A stretch of 64,000 nucleotides of DNA from Vibrio taketomensis (GTDB taxonomy: Bacteria; Pseudomonadota; Gammaproteobacteria; Enterobacterales; Vibrionaceae): NCBI RefSeq assembly GCF_009938165.1, contig NZ_AP019649.1:868001-932000 (forward strand). The letters are read 5' to 3'. Made by a program: the position numbers and the translations under genes. Of this stretch, positions 53,783 through 63,456 are shown one piece after another; position 1 is the stretch's first letter, and every line of letters begins with the position of its first letter. Under the pieces are notes generated by a model. That model had not been told where the DNA came from, ran no database searches, and saw only the letters and a list, made by a program, of their open reading frames with translations.

Positions 53783-54264
53783 ACCCAAGACGTAAAAAGA
53801 GGCTGGCTATCATCGTCGCCATTTTTTTGGGTATTGGCTCAACCATTGGGTTGATGATCTACGCGCTCGGTCAGAATATGGACTTGTTCTACACTCCAAC
53901 GGAATTGGTACAGGGTAAACCGGATGGCACAAAACCAGAAGTTGGCCAACGCTTGCGTATTGGCGGTATGGTGACAGTTGGCTCGGTTAAGCGTGACCCA
54001 GAATCTTTGCGTGTATCGTTCCAACTGCACGATGTTGGCCCGCAAGTGACCGTCGTTTATGACGGTATTTTGCCAGACCTGTTCCGTGAAGGTCAGGGTA
54101 TTGTGGCGCAGGGTGTATTAGTTGATCCGACAACGGTTGAAGCGTTCGAAGTATTAGCTAAGCACGATGAAGAATATATGCCACCGGAAATTGCTGAAGC
54201 GATGGAGAAATCGCACACACCTCTTGAATACACTGAACAACAAAAACAAGGAAGCAGTCAATGA
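53779..54264 (+). CDS. ccmE: heme chaperone CcmE
   Basis: CcmE is a periplasmic, membrane-anchored OB-fold protein that carries covalently bound heme. The 161 residues have an N-terminal anchor ([20 protein letters not shown]), the core domain, and the heme-binding histidine in [18 protein letters not shown] (about residue 132). The tyrosine three residues after the histidine is also conserved. It overlaps ccmF by four bases. Confidence 0.96.
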   Translation: MNPRRKKRLAIIVAIFLGIGSTIGLMIYALGQNMDLFYTPTELVQGKPDGTKPEVGQRLRIGGMVTVGSVKRDPESLRVSFQLHDVGPQVTVVYDGILPDLFREGQGIVAQGVLVDPTTVEAFEVLAKHDEEYMPPEIAEAMEKSHTPLEYTEQQKQGSSQ

Positions 54265-56219
54265 TTGCTGAAATCGGCCATTTTGCTCTAATAGTATCGC
54301 TTGCTATGGCGGTACTTCTGAGTGTTTTGCCTTTGGTGGGTGCCGCCAAAGAAAACACTCAGCTAATGAACAGCGCCCGTCCATTATCATGGGCCATGTT
54401 CCTACTTTTATCGCTGTCGTTCGCTATTTTACTTTGGGCGTTCTACACCAACGACTTTACGCTCAATTACGTTGCGAGTAACTCGAATACACAACTACCA
54501 TGGTACTACCGTCTGACTGCAGTATGGGGTGCGCATGAAGGTTCGTTGCTACTTTGGGTACTCATTCAAGCGGGTTGGACTGTCGCGGTTGCGACGTTCA
54601 GTCGTGGTATGCCTCAAGAATCAGTGGCGCGCGTACTCGCAGTAATGGGTATGATCAGTGTAGGTTTCCTACTGTTCATTATCCTAACTTCAAACCCATT
54701 CTTACGTACTTTACCGTTTTTCCCTGTTGATGGTCGTGACCTAAACCCACTGCTGCAAGACCCGGGTTTGATTATTCACCCACCAATGCTTTACATGGGT
54801 TATGTAGGCTTCTCGGTTGCTTTTGCTTTCGCTATTGCCTCTCTGATGACCGGTCGTCTTGATACAGCGTGGGCTCGTTGGTCTCGTCCTTGGACAACGG
54901 CTGCGTGGCTATTTTTGACGCTAGGTATCGCACTAGGTTCTTGGTGGGCTTATTACGAGCTTGGCTGGGGCGGCTGGTGGTTCTGGGATCCAGTAGAAAA
55001 CGCGTCATTTATGCCATGGCTTGCGGGTACCGCTTTAATGCACTCGTTAGCGGTTACTGAAAAACGCGGCACATTCAAAGCATGGACAGTGCTACTTGCT
55101 ATCTCTGCGTTTTCATTAAGCTTGCTAGGTACCTTCTTAGTTCGTTCGGGTATTTTGGTTTCAGTACACGCATTTGCTTCTGATCCATCACGCGGTATGT
55201 TCATCCTAGGTTTCCTAGTGTTCGTTATCGGTGGTTCATTGCTGCTATTCGCCGTTAAAGGTGCAACTGTTCGCGCTCGCGGTGAATTTGATTTGGTCTC
55301 GCGTGAAAATGCACTACTTGCTAACAACGTGTTGTTAATTGCAGCGCTGGTGGTGGTACTGGTAGGTACATTGTTGCCACTTGTGCACAAACAACTTGGC
55401 CTCGGTTCAGTTTCTATCGGTGCGCCGTTCTTTGACATGCTATTTGCATGGCTAATGATCCCGTTCTCATTTGTATTGGGTATCGGTCCTCTGATCCGTT
55501 GGAAACGTGACAACCTCTCTAGCCTTGTGAAGCCGATGCTAGTGTCTGGTGTGATTGCGATTGGTCTCGCTGCACTGCTGAACTGGTTCTTCTCTGATTA
55601 TTTCGTCTTCATGACCTACCTAGGTTGGTTGATGGCAATGTGGATTGTGGTTCTGCATTGTTACGAGTTGTATGAGCGTGCGACGCATCGCCACAGTTTC
55701 TTTAGCGGAATTTTCAAACTACAACGTAGTCACTGGGCGATGATGCTGGGTCATATTGGTCTAGCCGTTTCAATCATCGGTATTGCTATGGTGCAAACTC
55801 ATAGTATTGAACGTGATGTACGCTTGGCTCCGGGCGATAGCTTCCAGTTAGAAGGCTACAACTTCTACTTCTCGCAAGTGCGTGATCATGATGGTCCGAA
55901 CTACGATGGTTACATTGCAGACTTTGAAATCACAGCCGATGGCAAATACGTCAATACGCTACATGCGGAAAAACGTTTTTACCGTACCGCTCGTTCTATG
56001 ATGACAGAAGCCGCGATCGACCGCAGCCTAACTCGTGACTTATACGTAGCGATGGGTGACCGTCTTGATGACAATAAATCATGGGCAGTGCGAATCTACT
56101 ACAAACCATTTGTAAACTGGATTTGGGCGGGCTCGATCATCATGTCTTTGGGTGGTGCGCTAGCGATCAGCGATAAGCGTTACCGTTTCCGCAAGAAAGC
56201 CAAAAAACAGGAGGCATAA
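54261..56219 (+). CDS. ccmF: cytochrome c heme lyase subunit CcmF
   Basis: CcmF transfers heme from CcmE to apocytochrome c. The 652 residues have about 15 membrane segments and the WWD motif [19 protein letters not shown] (about residues 232-250), plus conserved histidines in [10 protein letters not shown] and [12 protein letters not shown]. The dsbE start follows its stop directly. Confidence 0.96.
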   Translation: MIAEIGHFALIVSLAMAVLLSVLPLVGAAKENTQLMNSARPLSWAMFLLLSLSFAILLWAFYTNDFTLNYVASNSNTQLPWYYRLTAVWGAHEGSLLLWVLIQAGWTVAVATFSRGMPQESVARVLAVMGMISVGFLLFIILTSNPFLRTLPFFPVDGRDLNPLLQDPGLIIHPPMLYMGYVGFSVAFAFAIASLMTGRLDTAWARWSRPWTTAAWLFLTLGIALGSWWAYYELGWGGWWFWDPVENASFMPWLAGTALMHSLAVTEKRGTFKAWTVLLAISAFSLSLLGTFLVRSGILVSVHAFASDPSRGMFILGFLVFVIGGSLLLFAVKGATVRARGEFDLVSRENALLANNVLLIAALVVVLVGTLLPLVHKQLGLGSVSIGAPFFDMLFAWLMIPFSFVLGIGPLIRWKRDNLSSLVKPMLVSGVIAIGLAALLNWFFSDYFVFMTYLGWLMAMWIVVLHCYELYERATHRHSFFSGIFKLQRSHWAMMLGHIGLAVSIIGIAMVQTHSIERDVRLAPGDSFQLEGYNFYFSQVRDHDGPNYDGYIADFEITADGKYVNTLHAEKRFYRTARSMMTEAAIDRSLTRDLYVAMGDRLDDNKSWAVRIYYKPFVNWIWAGSIIMSLGGALAISDKRYRFRKKAKKQEA

Positions 56220-56772
56220 ATGAACAAAAAATTCTTTTATTCCACTGATTGTCTTCCTTGGCTTAGTGGCAGTATTTACAACTCAGCTGGTGCGTAACGC
56301 CGAAGGTGATGATCCAACCAAATTGGAATCCGTGCTGGTCGGTAGACAAGTGCCACAATTTCGTTTGGAAGACTTAGCCGAGCCGGGTAAGTTGTACGAC
56401 CAATCGATTTTTAAAGGTGAGCCATTACTGCTTAACGTCTGGGCGACTTGGTGTCCTACGTGTTTTGCGGAACATAAATACCTCAATGAACTGGCGTCAG
56501 ACGGCGTAAAAATCATTGGTCTTAACTACAAAGATCAGCGCGATAAAGCGGTCGGTTGGTTAAACGATCTAGGTAACCCTTACCTAATCAGCTTGTTTGA
56601 TGGTAACGGTATGCTTGGGCTTGATTTAGGCGTGTATGGCGCGCCAGAAACGTTCTTAATTGATGCAAACGGTGTGATTCGTTACCGCCATGTGGGGGAT
56701 GTAAACCCTCGTAACTGGAAAGAAACACTAGAACCGATGTATCAACAAATGCTGGCGGAGGCGAAACAATGA
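56220..56772 (+). pseudogene. dsbE: thiol:disulfide oxidoreductase DsbE/CcmG, frameshifted near the start
   Basis: DsbE keeps apocytochrome cysteines reduced. The ATG at 56220, just after ccmF, reads MNKKFF and then runs out of frame to an early stop near 56297. The membrane anchor (IPLIVFLGLVAVFTTQLVRN) and the whole thioredoxin domain are in a different frame. The active site CPTC sits in WATWCPTCFAEH, and the cis-proline region is GVYGAPETFLID. The error lies in the A6/T4 runs at 56226-56238: two missing bases would give MNKKILFIPL, as in E. coli, and one extra T would give MNKKFFIPL. A GTG at 56263 could start translation but would lose half the anchor. It is probably a sequencing error. 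Confidence 0.88.
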
Positions 56773-57245
56773 AAAAGTGGGTATTAGCGTTTATCGCTGC
56801 TATGACTTTCTCAATCGCTGCCCACGCTGCGATTGAAGTGTACGAGTTCGATACGCTGCAGCAAGAAGAGCAGTTTAAAGAGCTCGGCCACACGCTACGT
56901 TGCCCGAAATGTCAAAACAATACGATTGCAGACTCGAACGCTGAATTGGCGCAAGACTTACGCCACAAAGTGTATGAAATGACAAAAGACGGTAAGTCGA
57001 AGAACGAAATCGTTGAATATATGATTGACCGTTACGGTAACTTCGTGACTTACAACCCTCCATTTACCTTGGCGACATCAATCCTTTGGTTGGGTCCGCT
57101 CGCGGTTGTTGTATTGGGTTTTGGCCTGATTGTGGTGCGTAGCCGCAAAAACAAACAACTTGCGACAGAAGAGAAATGGGATCCAGAAAAAGAGCAGCGT
57201 TTGAAAGCGCTTCTAGATGAAAAGAACGACGGAGATAAGCAGTAA
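56769..57245 (+). CDS. ccmH: cytochrome c maturation thioredoxin-like protein CcmH
   Basis: The 158 residues form a membrane-anchored periplasmic oxidoreductase presenting reduced apocytochrome to CcmF. A signal sequence (AAMTFSIAAHA) precedes the LRCPKCQN redox motif (LRCxxC), and a C-terminal membrane segment (ILWLGPLAVVVLGFGLIVV) follows. It is the short form; the TPR part is a separate gene (ccmI), unlike the fused E. coli CcmH. It overlaps dsbE by four bases and ccmI by one. Confidence 0.95.
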   Translation: MKKWVLAFIAAMTFSIAAHAAIEVYEFDTLQQEEQFKELGHTLRCPKCQNNTIADSNAELAQDLRHKVYEMTKDGKSKNEIVEYMIDRYGNFVTYNPPFTLATSILWLGPLAVVVLGFGLIVVRSRKNKQLATEEKWDPEKEQRLKALLDEKNDGDKQ

Positions 57246-58459
57246 TGACGTTATTTTGGATTGCTTCAATCGTTCTTATCATTGTGAGTGGTGTGTTTAT
57301 CGCGCTACCGTTTATCAGACGCAAAGAAAACAACGATGCCGCGCTGCGTGATGAACTCAACAAAGCGTTCTACAAAGATCGCCTATCTGAGCTTGAGGAA
57401 GAAACAGAAGAGGGTTTGGTTGCCGATCAACAAGAACTGATCGACGACTTAAAACAATCGCTTTTGGATGATATTCCTCAGCAACAAGCGCATGTTGAAC
57501 AAAAACCACTCAACGCTTGGATGGTCATTGTTCCATCGCTATTGGTGACGATTGCCATCAGTTACGGTTTGTACGCTAAATTTGGTGCAGCGGATGAAGT
57601 GGCAGAATGGCAACAAGTGAATTCTAACTTGCCAGCATTGTCGAAAAAACTGATGTCGCCAGAGGGCGCTTCGCTCAGTGATGACGAGATGAAAGATCTG
57701 ACGTTGGCACTGCGTACTCGCCTGCACAAATCACCAAACGATGCGACAGGTTGGTTACTATTGGGTCGTATTGGCCTAGCGAACCGTGATATTGATACCG
57801 CGATTGGTGCAATGAACAAGGCTTACAAACTGAATCCAACTGATCCAGATATCATGTTGGGTTATGCTCAAGCCTTGATGATGTCGCAAGATGCGGTTGA
57901 CCAAGACACAGCGCGTTCAACACTGGGTAAACTGGTACAGCGCAACATTATGGATGTTCGCGTATTTTCACTGTTAGCCTTTGATGCTTACGAGCGTAAA
58001 GACTATGCAGCCGCAGTGCGTTACTGGACCATAATGCAACAGATGGTAGGCCCTGAAGATGAGCGTTACGAGATGCTGGCTCGCAGCATTGAAAACGCGC
58101 AAAAACAGATGGGTAAAGCGGCTTCGGGTAAAACTGTATCAGTAACGATTAATCTTGCTCCTGAGGTGCAGGCTAAGCCTGACGCAGCGCTGATTGTCTC
58201 TGTGCACAACGCAGATGGCTCTCCAGTGCCAGTAGCGGCAGCTCGTTACCCACTAGGCGTTTTCCCGCGTACAGTAGTGTTAGATGACGGTAACAGCATG
58301 ATGCAAGGTCGTCAGCTATCGCAACTTGAAAACTACATGGTACGAGTGCGTGTTGATAACGACGGTAACGTAGCGACCAAAGAAGGCGACTGGTACGGTG
58401 AGAGTCCAGCCGCTAAAATGGGAGATGCGGTCGAGGTTATGGTGAATAGCCAGTATTAA
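57245..58459 (+). CDS. ccmI: cytochrome c biogenesis TPR protein CcmI
   Basis: CcmI (CycH) binds apocytochrome c and hands it to CcmFH. The 404 residues have two membrane segments (about 3-23 and 88-106) and cytoplasmic LxxRExEE-type residues between them (DRLSELEEETEEG). A periplasmic TPR domain includes the ATGWLLLGRIGLANRDIDTA repeat, followed by a C-terminal beta-rich domain. It is the last gene of the ccm operon. Confidence 0.95.
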   Translation: MTLFWIASIVLIIVSGVFIALPFIRRKENNDAALRDELNKAFYKDRLSELEEETEEGLVADQQELIDDLKQSLLDDIPQQQAHVEQKPLNAWMVIVPSLLVTIAISYGLYAKFGAADEVAEWQQVNSNLPALSKKLMSPEGASLSDDEMKDLTLALRTRLHKSPNDATGWLLLGRIGLANRDIDTAIGAMNKAYKLNPTDPDIMLGYAQALMMSQDAVDQDTARSTLGKLVQRNIMDVRVFSLLAFDAYERKDYAAAVRYWTIMQQMVGPEDERYEMLARSIENAQKQMGKAASGKTVSVTINLAPEVQAKPDAALIVSVHNADGSPVPVAAARYPLGVFPRTVVLDDGNSMMQGRQLSQLENYMVRVRVDNDGNVATKEGDWYGESPAAKMGDAVEVMVNSQY

Positions 58460-58482
58460 TATGCACTGAATCACAGTACACT

Positions 58483-58510
58483 AAGGCCGGAGATTATCCC
58501 GGCCTTTTTT
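58483..58510 (+). terminator. terminator of the ccm operon
   Basis: AAGGCCGG / CCGGCCTT with loop AGATTATC is followed by TTTT, immediately before mlaA. Confidence 0.9.
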
Positions 58511-58524
58511 ATGGAATATTTTTG

Positions 58525-59319
58525 ATGAAGAGCCTTAAGCCTAAGCACCTTATGCAAAAGAGCTTTAAGCCAAAATTGTGGACATCACTGCTTTCAGTGG
58601 CACTGTTAGCGGGGTGTTCAAGCGCGCCAGACGATGAAGCAGAAACCAGTGTGTCGAATGTGAACGACCCATTTGAAAGCTTTAACCGTGAAATGTGGGC
58701 AATTAACTATGACTATCTTGACCCTTACATCGTTCGTCCGGTTTCTCTTGCGTATGTCGATTACACGCCAGATCCTGTGCGTATCGGTATTGCGAACTTC
58801 CTTAGTAACCTTGATGAGCCATCAAGTATGGTCAATAACCTGATTATGGGTAACGGCGGTAAGGCGCTTGATCATCTAGGTCGCTTTGTGGTTAACACCA
58901 CCTTTGGTTTGCTTGGTTTTATCGACATTGCATCGGATGCAGGCCTTACTGATCACAATGAAAAGACATTGGGCGATGCGATTGGTCACTACGGCGTAGG
59001 CAATGGCCCTTACGTGATGGTACCTGGCTATGGCCCTTGGACGGTTCGAGAAACCGCTGATTTTGCTGACAACATGTATGTACCTTTATCGCTACTCAAC
59101 TTTTGGGCAGGTTTAGGCAAATGGGCACTGGAAGGGATGGAAACGCGTGCTTCTCTCGTTTCACAAGAAGTGATGTTAGAAAACTCGCCAGATCCATACG
59201 CACTGACGCGAGATGTGTACTTGCAGCATCGAGACTTTGAAGCTGAAATCGAAAGTAAGCAGCAAGAAATCGATCATGATGAAGAAGCGTATCTTGATGA
59301 GTATTTAGAAGACTTCTAA
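58525..59319 (+). CDS. mlaA: outer-membrane phospholipid transport lipoprotein MlaA (VacJ)
   Basis: MlaA removes misplaced phospholipids from the outer leaflet and passes them to MlaC. The ATG at 58525 gives 264 residues. The lipobox is LLAGC (C31), preceded by an unusually long basic n-region that looks like an internal duplication (MKSLKPKHL then MQKSFKPKL), so the ATG at 58552 is an alternative start. Conserved parts are NDPFESFNREMWAINYDYLD and YGVGNGPYVMVPGYGPWTVRE. The C-terminus is highly acidic. It is monocistronic between two terminators. Confidence 0.95.
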   Translation: MKSLKPKHLMQKSFKPKLWTSLLSVALLAGCSSAPDDEAETSVSNVNDPFESFNREMWAINYDYLDPYIVRPVSLAYVDYTPDPVRIGIANFLSNLDEPSSMVNNLIMGNGGKALDHLGRFVVNTTFGLLGFIDIASDAGLTDHNEKTLGDAIGHYGVGNGPYVMVPGYGPWTVRETADFADNMYVPLSLLNFWAGLGKWALEGMETRASLVSQEVMLENSPDPYALTRDVYLQHRDFEAEIESKQQEIDHDEEAYLDEYLEDF

Positions 59320-59356
59320 TCTTGGTTCGCAAATTTTGAACCAGCGATTGAATATA

Positions 59357-59387
59357 AAAAAGGCTTGGAAATCCAAGCCTTTTTTTG
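59357..59387. terminator. bidirectional terminator mlaA / fadL
   Basis: AAAGGCTTGG / CCAAGCCTTT with loop AAAT has long A and T runs between convergent genes. Confidence 0.93.
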
Positions 59388-59423
59388 TGTTTCTAATTTG
59401 CGTGTGACGCGCAGCGTTCCTAA

Positions 59424-60737
59424 TTAGAACTTGTAGTTCGCTTGTACACCGATTAGCCAGATGCTACCGCTTACTTCGCCTTGGAAGTCACCACCAAAGA
59501 GGTTCGCATCAGCATCATTTTCATGCATGCTTGCGTCTTTTGCGATGATGTAAGTAAAGCCAGCATCTAACGATAGTTGCTCAGAGTATTGGTAGCCTGC
59601 ACCAAGGCTTAGCCATAGACGATCGGTCTCTGGAATCGTCGCTGTGCGGTGTTCAGTATCAACTGCCGCCATATCGTAAGCGATACCGGTACGAAGTTGC
59701 AGTTTGTTGCTGTATTGGTACGTTGAACCAATTGCGAAGCGGTAGTTGTCTTTCCAGTTCTCTTCTTTGATATCAACAGCGCTCTTATTACCAAATTCAG
59801 GGATATCAGCTACTAGTTCTTTAAAGCTGCTCCAGTCAGTCCAGTTGATGCTGGTGTGAATCGCTACTTTGTTAGTAATTTGGTGGAACGTTGCTAACTC
59901 GGCCGTTGCTGGTAATGCAAGGGCCATCGAACCCGCGTATTTTTGTTTCACGTTTGGTAACGCAATCTTATGGAAACCGAGTCCTTCTGCATGACCTTCA
60001 AGAGTCAAATCTACTTCTGACTTATAAGCAAAACCGATACGGTTGTTTTCATTGATTTGCCAAGTTGTACCTACTTGCCAACCAAACGCTGTATCATCGC
60101 CTTCCATATACTTTAGCGTAGAACCCGGGCCTACAATACCGGGAATCGTTGGAGAATTAACACTTGCTACTGCACCAAAGTGACCTTCTGCTTGCACAAA
60201 ACGCACACCACCACCGATCGCTACCGCATCAGTCAATTGGTAAGCTGCATTTAGGTTTGCTTCCATTGAAATAATACGTGCTTCGTTACCATGGTTTGCG
60301 CCACCAAAAGCGGTACCTAGGTCTGTTTCCATGCCGTAGTTAGTGCCAAGCGCAAAGCCAAGAGCAAACTTGTCGTTGTAGTTGTGTGACACATAGAAGT
60401 TAGGAACGACTGCGCTGTGAGCAAAATCAGAAGAGCTAGCTGGCTTGCTGTATGAGCCCAGTGGAGACTTACTAGAAGATGTACCTTCAATATCGATATT
60501 AGGATCAACATAGATCGCGCCAACAGAAACTTGAGTACCTTCTAGCTGCATCAGTAGTGCAGGGTTACGCCATTGTGAGCCCGCGTTGTCTGCCATTGCT
60601 GCTTCACCAGCGTATGCGCGGCCAAGACCTGTTGCTGAGTACTCAGCTAGCTGGAAACCCGCTGCATTAACACTTGCTGACGTCGAAATTAAACCACATG
60701 CCACGGCAAGTGATAGAAGAGACTTATTTGTTTTCAT
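59424..60737 (-). CDS. fadL: outer-membrane long-chain fatty acid transporter FadL
   Basis: FadL is a 14-stranded barrel that imports long-chain fatty acids by lateral diffusion. The ATG at 60737 (MKTNKSLLSLAVACGLISTS) was chosen over the longer open frame; the protein has 437 residues, with a signal peptide ending at VNA-AG. The mature N-terminus AGFQLAEYSATGLGRAYAG and the NPA motif of the hatch are typical. The last residue is phenylalanine (YKF), as expected for an outer-membrane barrel. A FadR-like palindrome lies 143 bases upstream. Confidence 0.95.
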   Translation of the reverse strand: MKTNKSLLSLAVACGLISTSASVNAAGFQLAEYSATGLGRAYAGEAAMADNAGSQWRNPALLMQLEGTQVSVGAIYVDPNIDIEGTSSSKSPLGSYSKPASSSDFAHSAVVPNFYVSHNYNDKFALGFALGTNYGMETDLGTAFGGANHGNEARIISMEANLNAAYQLTDAVAIGGGVRFVQAEGHFGAVASVNSPTIPGIVGPGSTLKYMEGDDTAFGWQVGTTWQINENNRIGFAYKSEVDLTLEGHAEGLGFHKIALPNVKQKYAGSMALALPATAELATFHQITNKVAIHTSINWTDWSSFKELVADIPEFGNKSAVDIKEENWKDNYRFAIGSTYQYSNKLQLRTGIAYDMAAVDTEHRTATIPETDRLWLSLGAGYQYSEQLSLDAGFTYIIAKDASMHENDADANLFGGDFQGEVSGSIWLIGVQANYKF

Positions 60738-60879
60738 TGTTCTGTTCGCTGAATTTGGTTTTATGAAGTGCGAGAATGTTAAATTTAGAGCAATTGCTTT
60801 AAAAATAAAAAACATACCAAACGGTATATTTAGAGTTATATCTGGCTATTTAATTAAATTTCAGCACGAACAACCACAA

Positions 60880-60896
60880 AAGTGGTCGTACCACTT
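60880..60896. promoter_or_regulatory. FadR-like operator upstream of fadL
   Basis: AAGTGGTCGTACCACTT is a perfect palindrome with seven-base arms around CGT. It matches the E. coli FadR operator (AACTGGTCGGACCAGTT-type) in the TGGTC and ACCA halves. Repression by FadR and relief by acyl-CoA would fit a fatty acid importer. Confidence 0.65.
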
Positions 60897-60902
60897 CTTT
60901 TC

Positions 60903-61018
60903 TCAGCGTACGCGTGTACGGTAAATTTACTCAATTTTTTTACAACTGTACTCTCAATTAGAAAGTGCATGTGTACGCTGAAAGTTTATAGATGCTGAGA
61001 GTGCAGAGTTGAGAGTAC
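60903..61018. repeat. two interleaved inverted repeats
   Basis: Arm A, TCAGCGTACGCGTG (60903-60916), pairs with CATGTGTACGCTGA (60968-60981) at 12 of 14 positions. Arm B, GTACTCTCAA (60948-60957), pairs perfectly with TTGAGAGTAC (61009-61018). The order A-B-A'-B' is interleaved, not nested. Confidence 0.55.
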
Positions 61019-61136
61019 TAAACTGGGAAAATAGAGAGTGAAAGAGAATAGAAGGGAATGGTTCAGAACGCTTGAATTATAGAACGAATAAGATGAGGGA
61101 ACAGTTTGCTACGGGATAAGTAATTTAGGACAAGGC

Positions 61137-61164
61137 AATAAAAAGGGCTGGAAAACCAGCCCTT
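61137..61164 (-). terminator. terminator after the second fadL
   Basis: On the minus strand, AAGGGCTGG / CCAGCCCTT with loop TTTT is followed by TTTATT. Confidence 0.88.
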
Positions 61165-61186
61165 GGAAGTTGTATCGCGTTCGCTA

Positions 61187-62482
61187 TTAGAAAGTGCGGC
61201 TGTATTGCAGACCCATAAGGTTGCGTTAGCTTTGGTTGTAGCGGTAACAGACGTTGCGCCACCTAGAAGTTCTTCGTTAACTGCCACATCATCACCCATT
61301 AGGTAAAGTGAAGCCGAAGTCGATGTTAGATGAACTATCAAGATGGTAAGTAAAGCCAGCAGAGAACCATTGACGATCAGAGTCAGGAACAGAGATTGAC
61401 GTTAGGTTATCTTGCGCGCTGGTGTCGTACATATAACCGGCACGTAGTGTCCAATCGTTGTTTAAGTAGTAAGTACCACCGATTGCATAATGCCAGCCAT
61501 CTTGCCACTTGTAATCTTTGTCATAACTTGAACCAAGTGGAGAGTCTTTTAAGTTTCTAAACTTAATTTGATCAAATGCTGACCAACCAATGTATTGAAT
61601 CGAGTAGTGTACAGCGAATTTTGTATCTTCAATTTTGTGGTAACCAGAGAACTCTGCCATATCAGGTAGTGGTAGAGTAATTTTCTGACCGCGATCGTCT
61701 TTCGCTTCAAACTCTGGCTGTAACGGTATGAAAGGCCAAACGATTGTTTCGTCCAACTCAAATACCGTACCAACATTAAAGCCAAATGCGAAGCCATCTG
61801 CTGTCGACATCCACTAGAGCAGTACCTGCTGAAGGCACTGCAGGTATATTCATAGCAGGAACGCCAGGGAAACCTGTTCCGAATGAAGAGCTAGTTTCAC
61901 GTTTCATAGTACCTTGACCATAAATTAGGTCGAGACCAGCACCAAAACTCCATTGTTCATTTACACGGTATGAACCAGCAAGACCAAAGTTAAAGCTCTT
62001 AACATCAGTTAAGCCACCGTATTCAGCCGCAATATAGTCGTCAGAAAACTCAGTTTTTGTACCAAAGTTAGAGTATGCATTCACACCTACCGCAAATTTT
62101 TCATTTAGAGGGACGATTAGGTGGATATTTGGCGCGATTGAGGTTGAACCTACATCATCAGTATCAGGAACGTCTTTAACTGTGGTACCACCACCAAATG
62201 CTGGTGCAAATTGGTTTGTATAAGTTGCATCTTTACTTCAATCATTGAAGTGATGCTTTCAAAACCGATTGAAAATTCAGTTTTGTCAAATAGCGCCATT
62301 GCTGCTGGGTTACGAGCCATTACCGATGCGTTATCAGCAATTACTGCGTCACCGGCGAATGCACGGCCAATACCTGTAGCAGATTGTGCGTTAAGCTGGA
62401 AACCAGCTGCGAGAGCTTGTTGTGATGCAAGTGCAACGGTTGCTGCAACGAGTGTTTTTTTAAACAGACGCGTTTTATTCAT
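61187..62482 (-). pseudogene. second FadL-family transporter, multiply frameshifted
   Basis: The N-terminus MNKTRLFKKTLVAATVALAS with a signal peptide, AAGFQLNAQSATGIGRAFAG and the NPA motif show a FadL paralogue of about 430 residues. The coding sense is spread over several frames. The breaks are near 62232-62234 (one base lost in an A run of the coding strand), near 61798-61808, at 61305-61307 (one extra base) and near 61216 (one base lost), where the natural end LMGLQYSRTF and stop at 61187 are recovered. In between, segments such as VNAYSNFGTKTEFSDDYIA and WQDGWHYAIGGTYYLNNDWT are well preserved. This suggests very recent decay or sequencing error rather than an old pseudogene. Confidence 0.87.
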
Positions 62483-62684
62483 TGTGCTTTTTCCTTTTTT
62501 AGTCGCCTCTTGTGGGCGCTGTTTTTGAGCTTTTGCTCATTTGGGGCTGATACTAGACGGAAGTATAGAAGATAGAAATCCGACCATTGTCTAATTTGAT
62601 GATAAAATTATGGAAATGACGGTTATCATGCAGGAATGTGCTGAAAAGCCCTCTTTCTAGAGTTTGTACTCTAAATTTTAGGCA

Positions 62685-62716
62685 AAAAAAGAGCCCCTAG
62701 TGATTACTGGAGCTCA
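62685..62716 (-). terminator. terminator after the DUF3379 gene
   Basis: On the minus strand, GAGCTCCAGT pairs imperfectly with ACTAGGGGCTC around AATC and is followed by seven T. Confidence 0.75.
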
Positions 62717-62721
62717 TTCAG

Positions 62722-63456
62722 TTAGATAGCAACTGGTTGGATAAGTTGTTTTATGGAATTGGCAATGCCGGTTACATTTTCATCTTTATCGCCAACAATG
62801 ATCATACTGGCTCCGCCACCAACGGGTTCCACCACACCCGACATTCCTTGGCCATAGAAATCTTCGACCTTGGTCGAGGGAATGTTGGTCATGAATAGGG
62901 TGACTTTGCCTTTTTCACCTTCAAAAACCATGTGTAGTGCGTTGCTTTCACCAAAGCCGCAATGATTTAAGTAGTAAACATGGTAAGGAAAAGCTTTATC
63001 CAACTCGTGAGTAAAAGGCACCATTTTGGCATTAATCTGCGCCGTGCTGACTTTTTCATCTAAATCACGAATAAACGGCTTTTCTGCAATCACATGTTCC
63101 ATCGCGATATCAGCTAAACTCGCTTGGGCTGGTGCGACCACAATATTGCCCCAATTGATTTGTCCAACCAATATCCCAACCACAAACGCAACGGAAGCGG
63201 CCATAGCCATGCTGCGTCTAACAAAGTTTGGGCGAATCACTTTTGCCTGATGCTGAGAGCTCTGGTTAAACAGAATGCGATCGGCAAGGTCATCGGGTAC
63301 TTCGACGTTCATCGCTTTAGCGATGCGACTATCGAGATCGGCAATATCTTCAGCGAACTTTGCGTTGTTTTCATTGGTACGCATCGCATCGAGAATGTCG
63401 CTGTCCCTCTGTTTAGGGTCGGACATAATACGACGACGGAATTCTAACTCATCCAT
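62722..63456 (-). CDS. DUF3379 membrane protein, probable anti-sigma factor
   Basis: The 244 residues have a cytoplasmic N-terminal part (about 1-80, MDELEFRRRIMSDPKQRDSD), one membrane segment (about 83-103, SMAMAASVAFVVGILVGQI) and a periplasmic C-terminal domain (about 110-244). This layout and its position eight bases inside the end of an ECF sigma gene are those of an anti-sigma factor, but the domain is only known as DUF3379, so the role is inferred. The signal sensed is unknown; the neighbours are outer-membrane lipid genes. Confidence 0.82.
   Translation of the reverse strand: MDELEFRRRIMSDPKQRDSDILDAMRTNENNAKFAEDIADLDSRIAKAMNVEVPDDLADRILFNQSSQHQAKVIRPNFVRRSMAMAASVAFVVGILVGQINWGNIVVAPAQASLADIAMEHVIAEKPFIRDLDEKVSTAQINAKMVPFTHELDKAFPYHVYYLNHCGFGESNALHMVFEGEKGKVTLFMTNIPSTKVEDFYGQGMSGVVEPVGGGASMIIVGDKDENVTGIANSIKQLIQPVAI

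Larger units (their letters stand above)
60738..61186. other. 449-base intergenic region between the two fadL genes
   Basis: No coding frame was recognised. It holds the regulatory region of fadL: a small palindrome ATACC-AAAC-GGTAT near 60837, a FadR-like 17-mer at 60880-60896, and two interleaved inverted repeats at 60903-61018. It ends with the terminator of the second fadL at 61137-61164. Confidence 0.7.
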
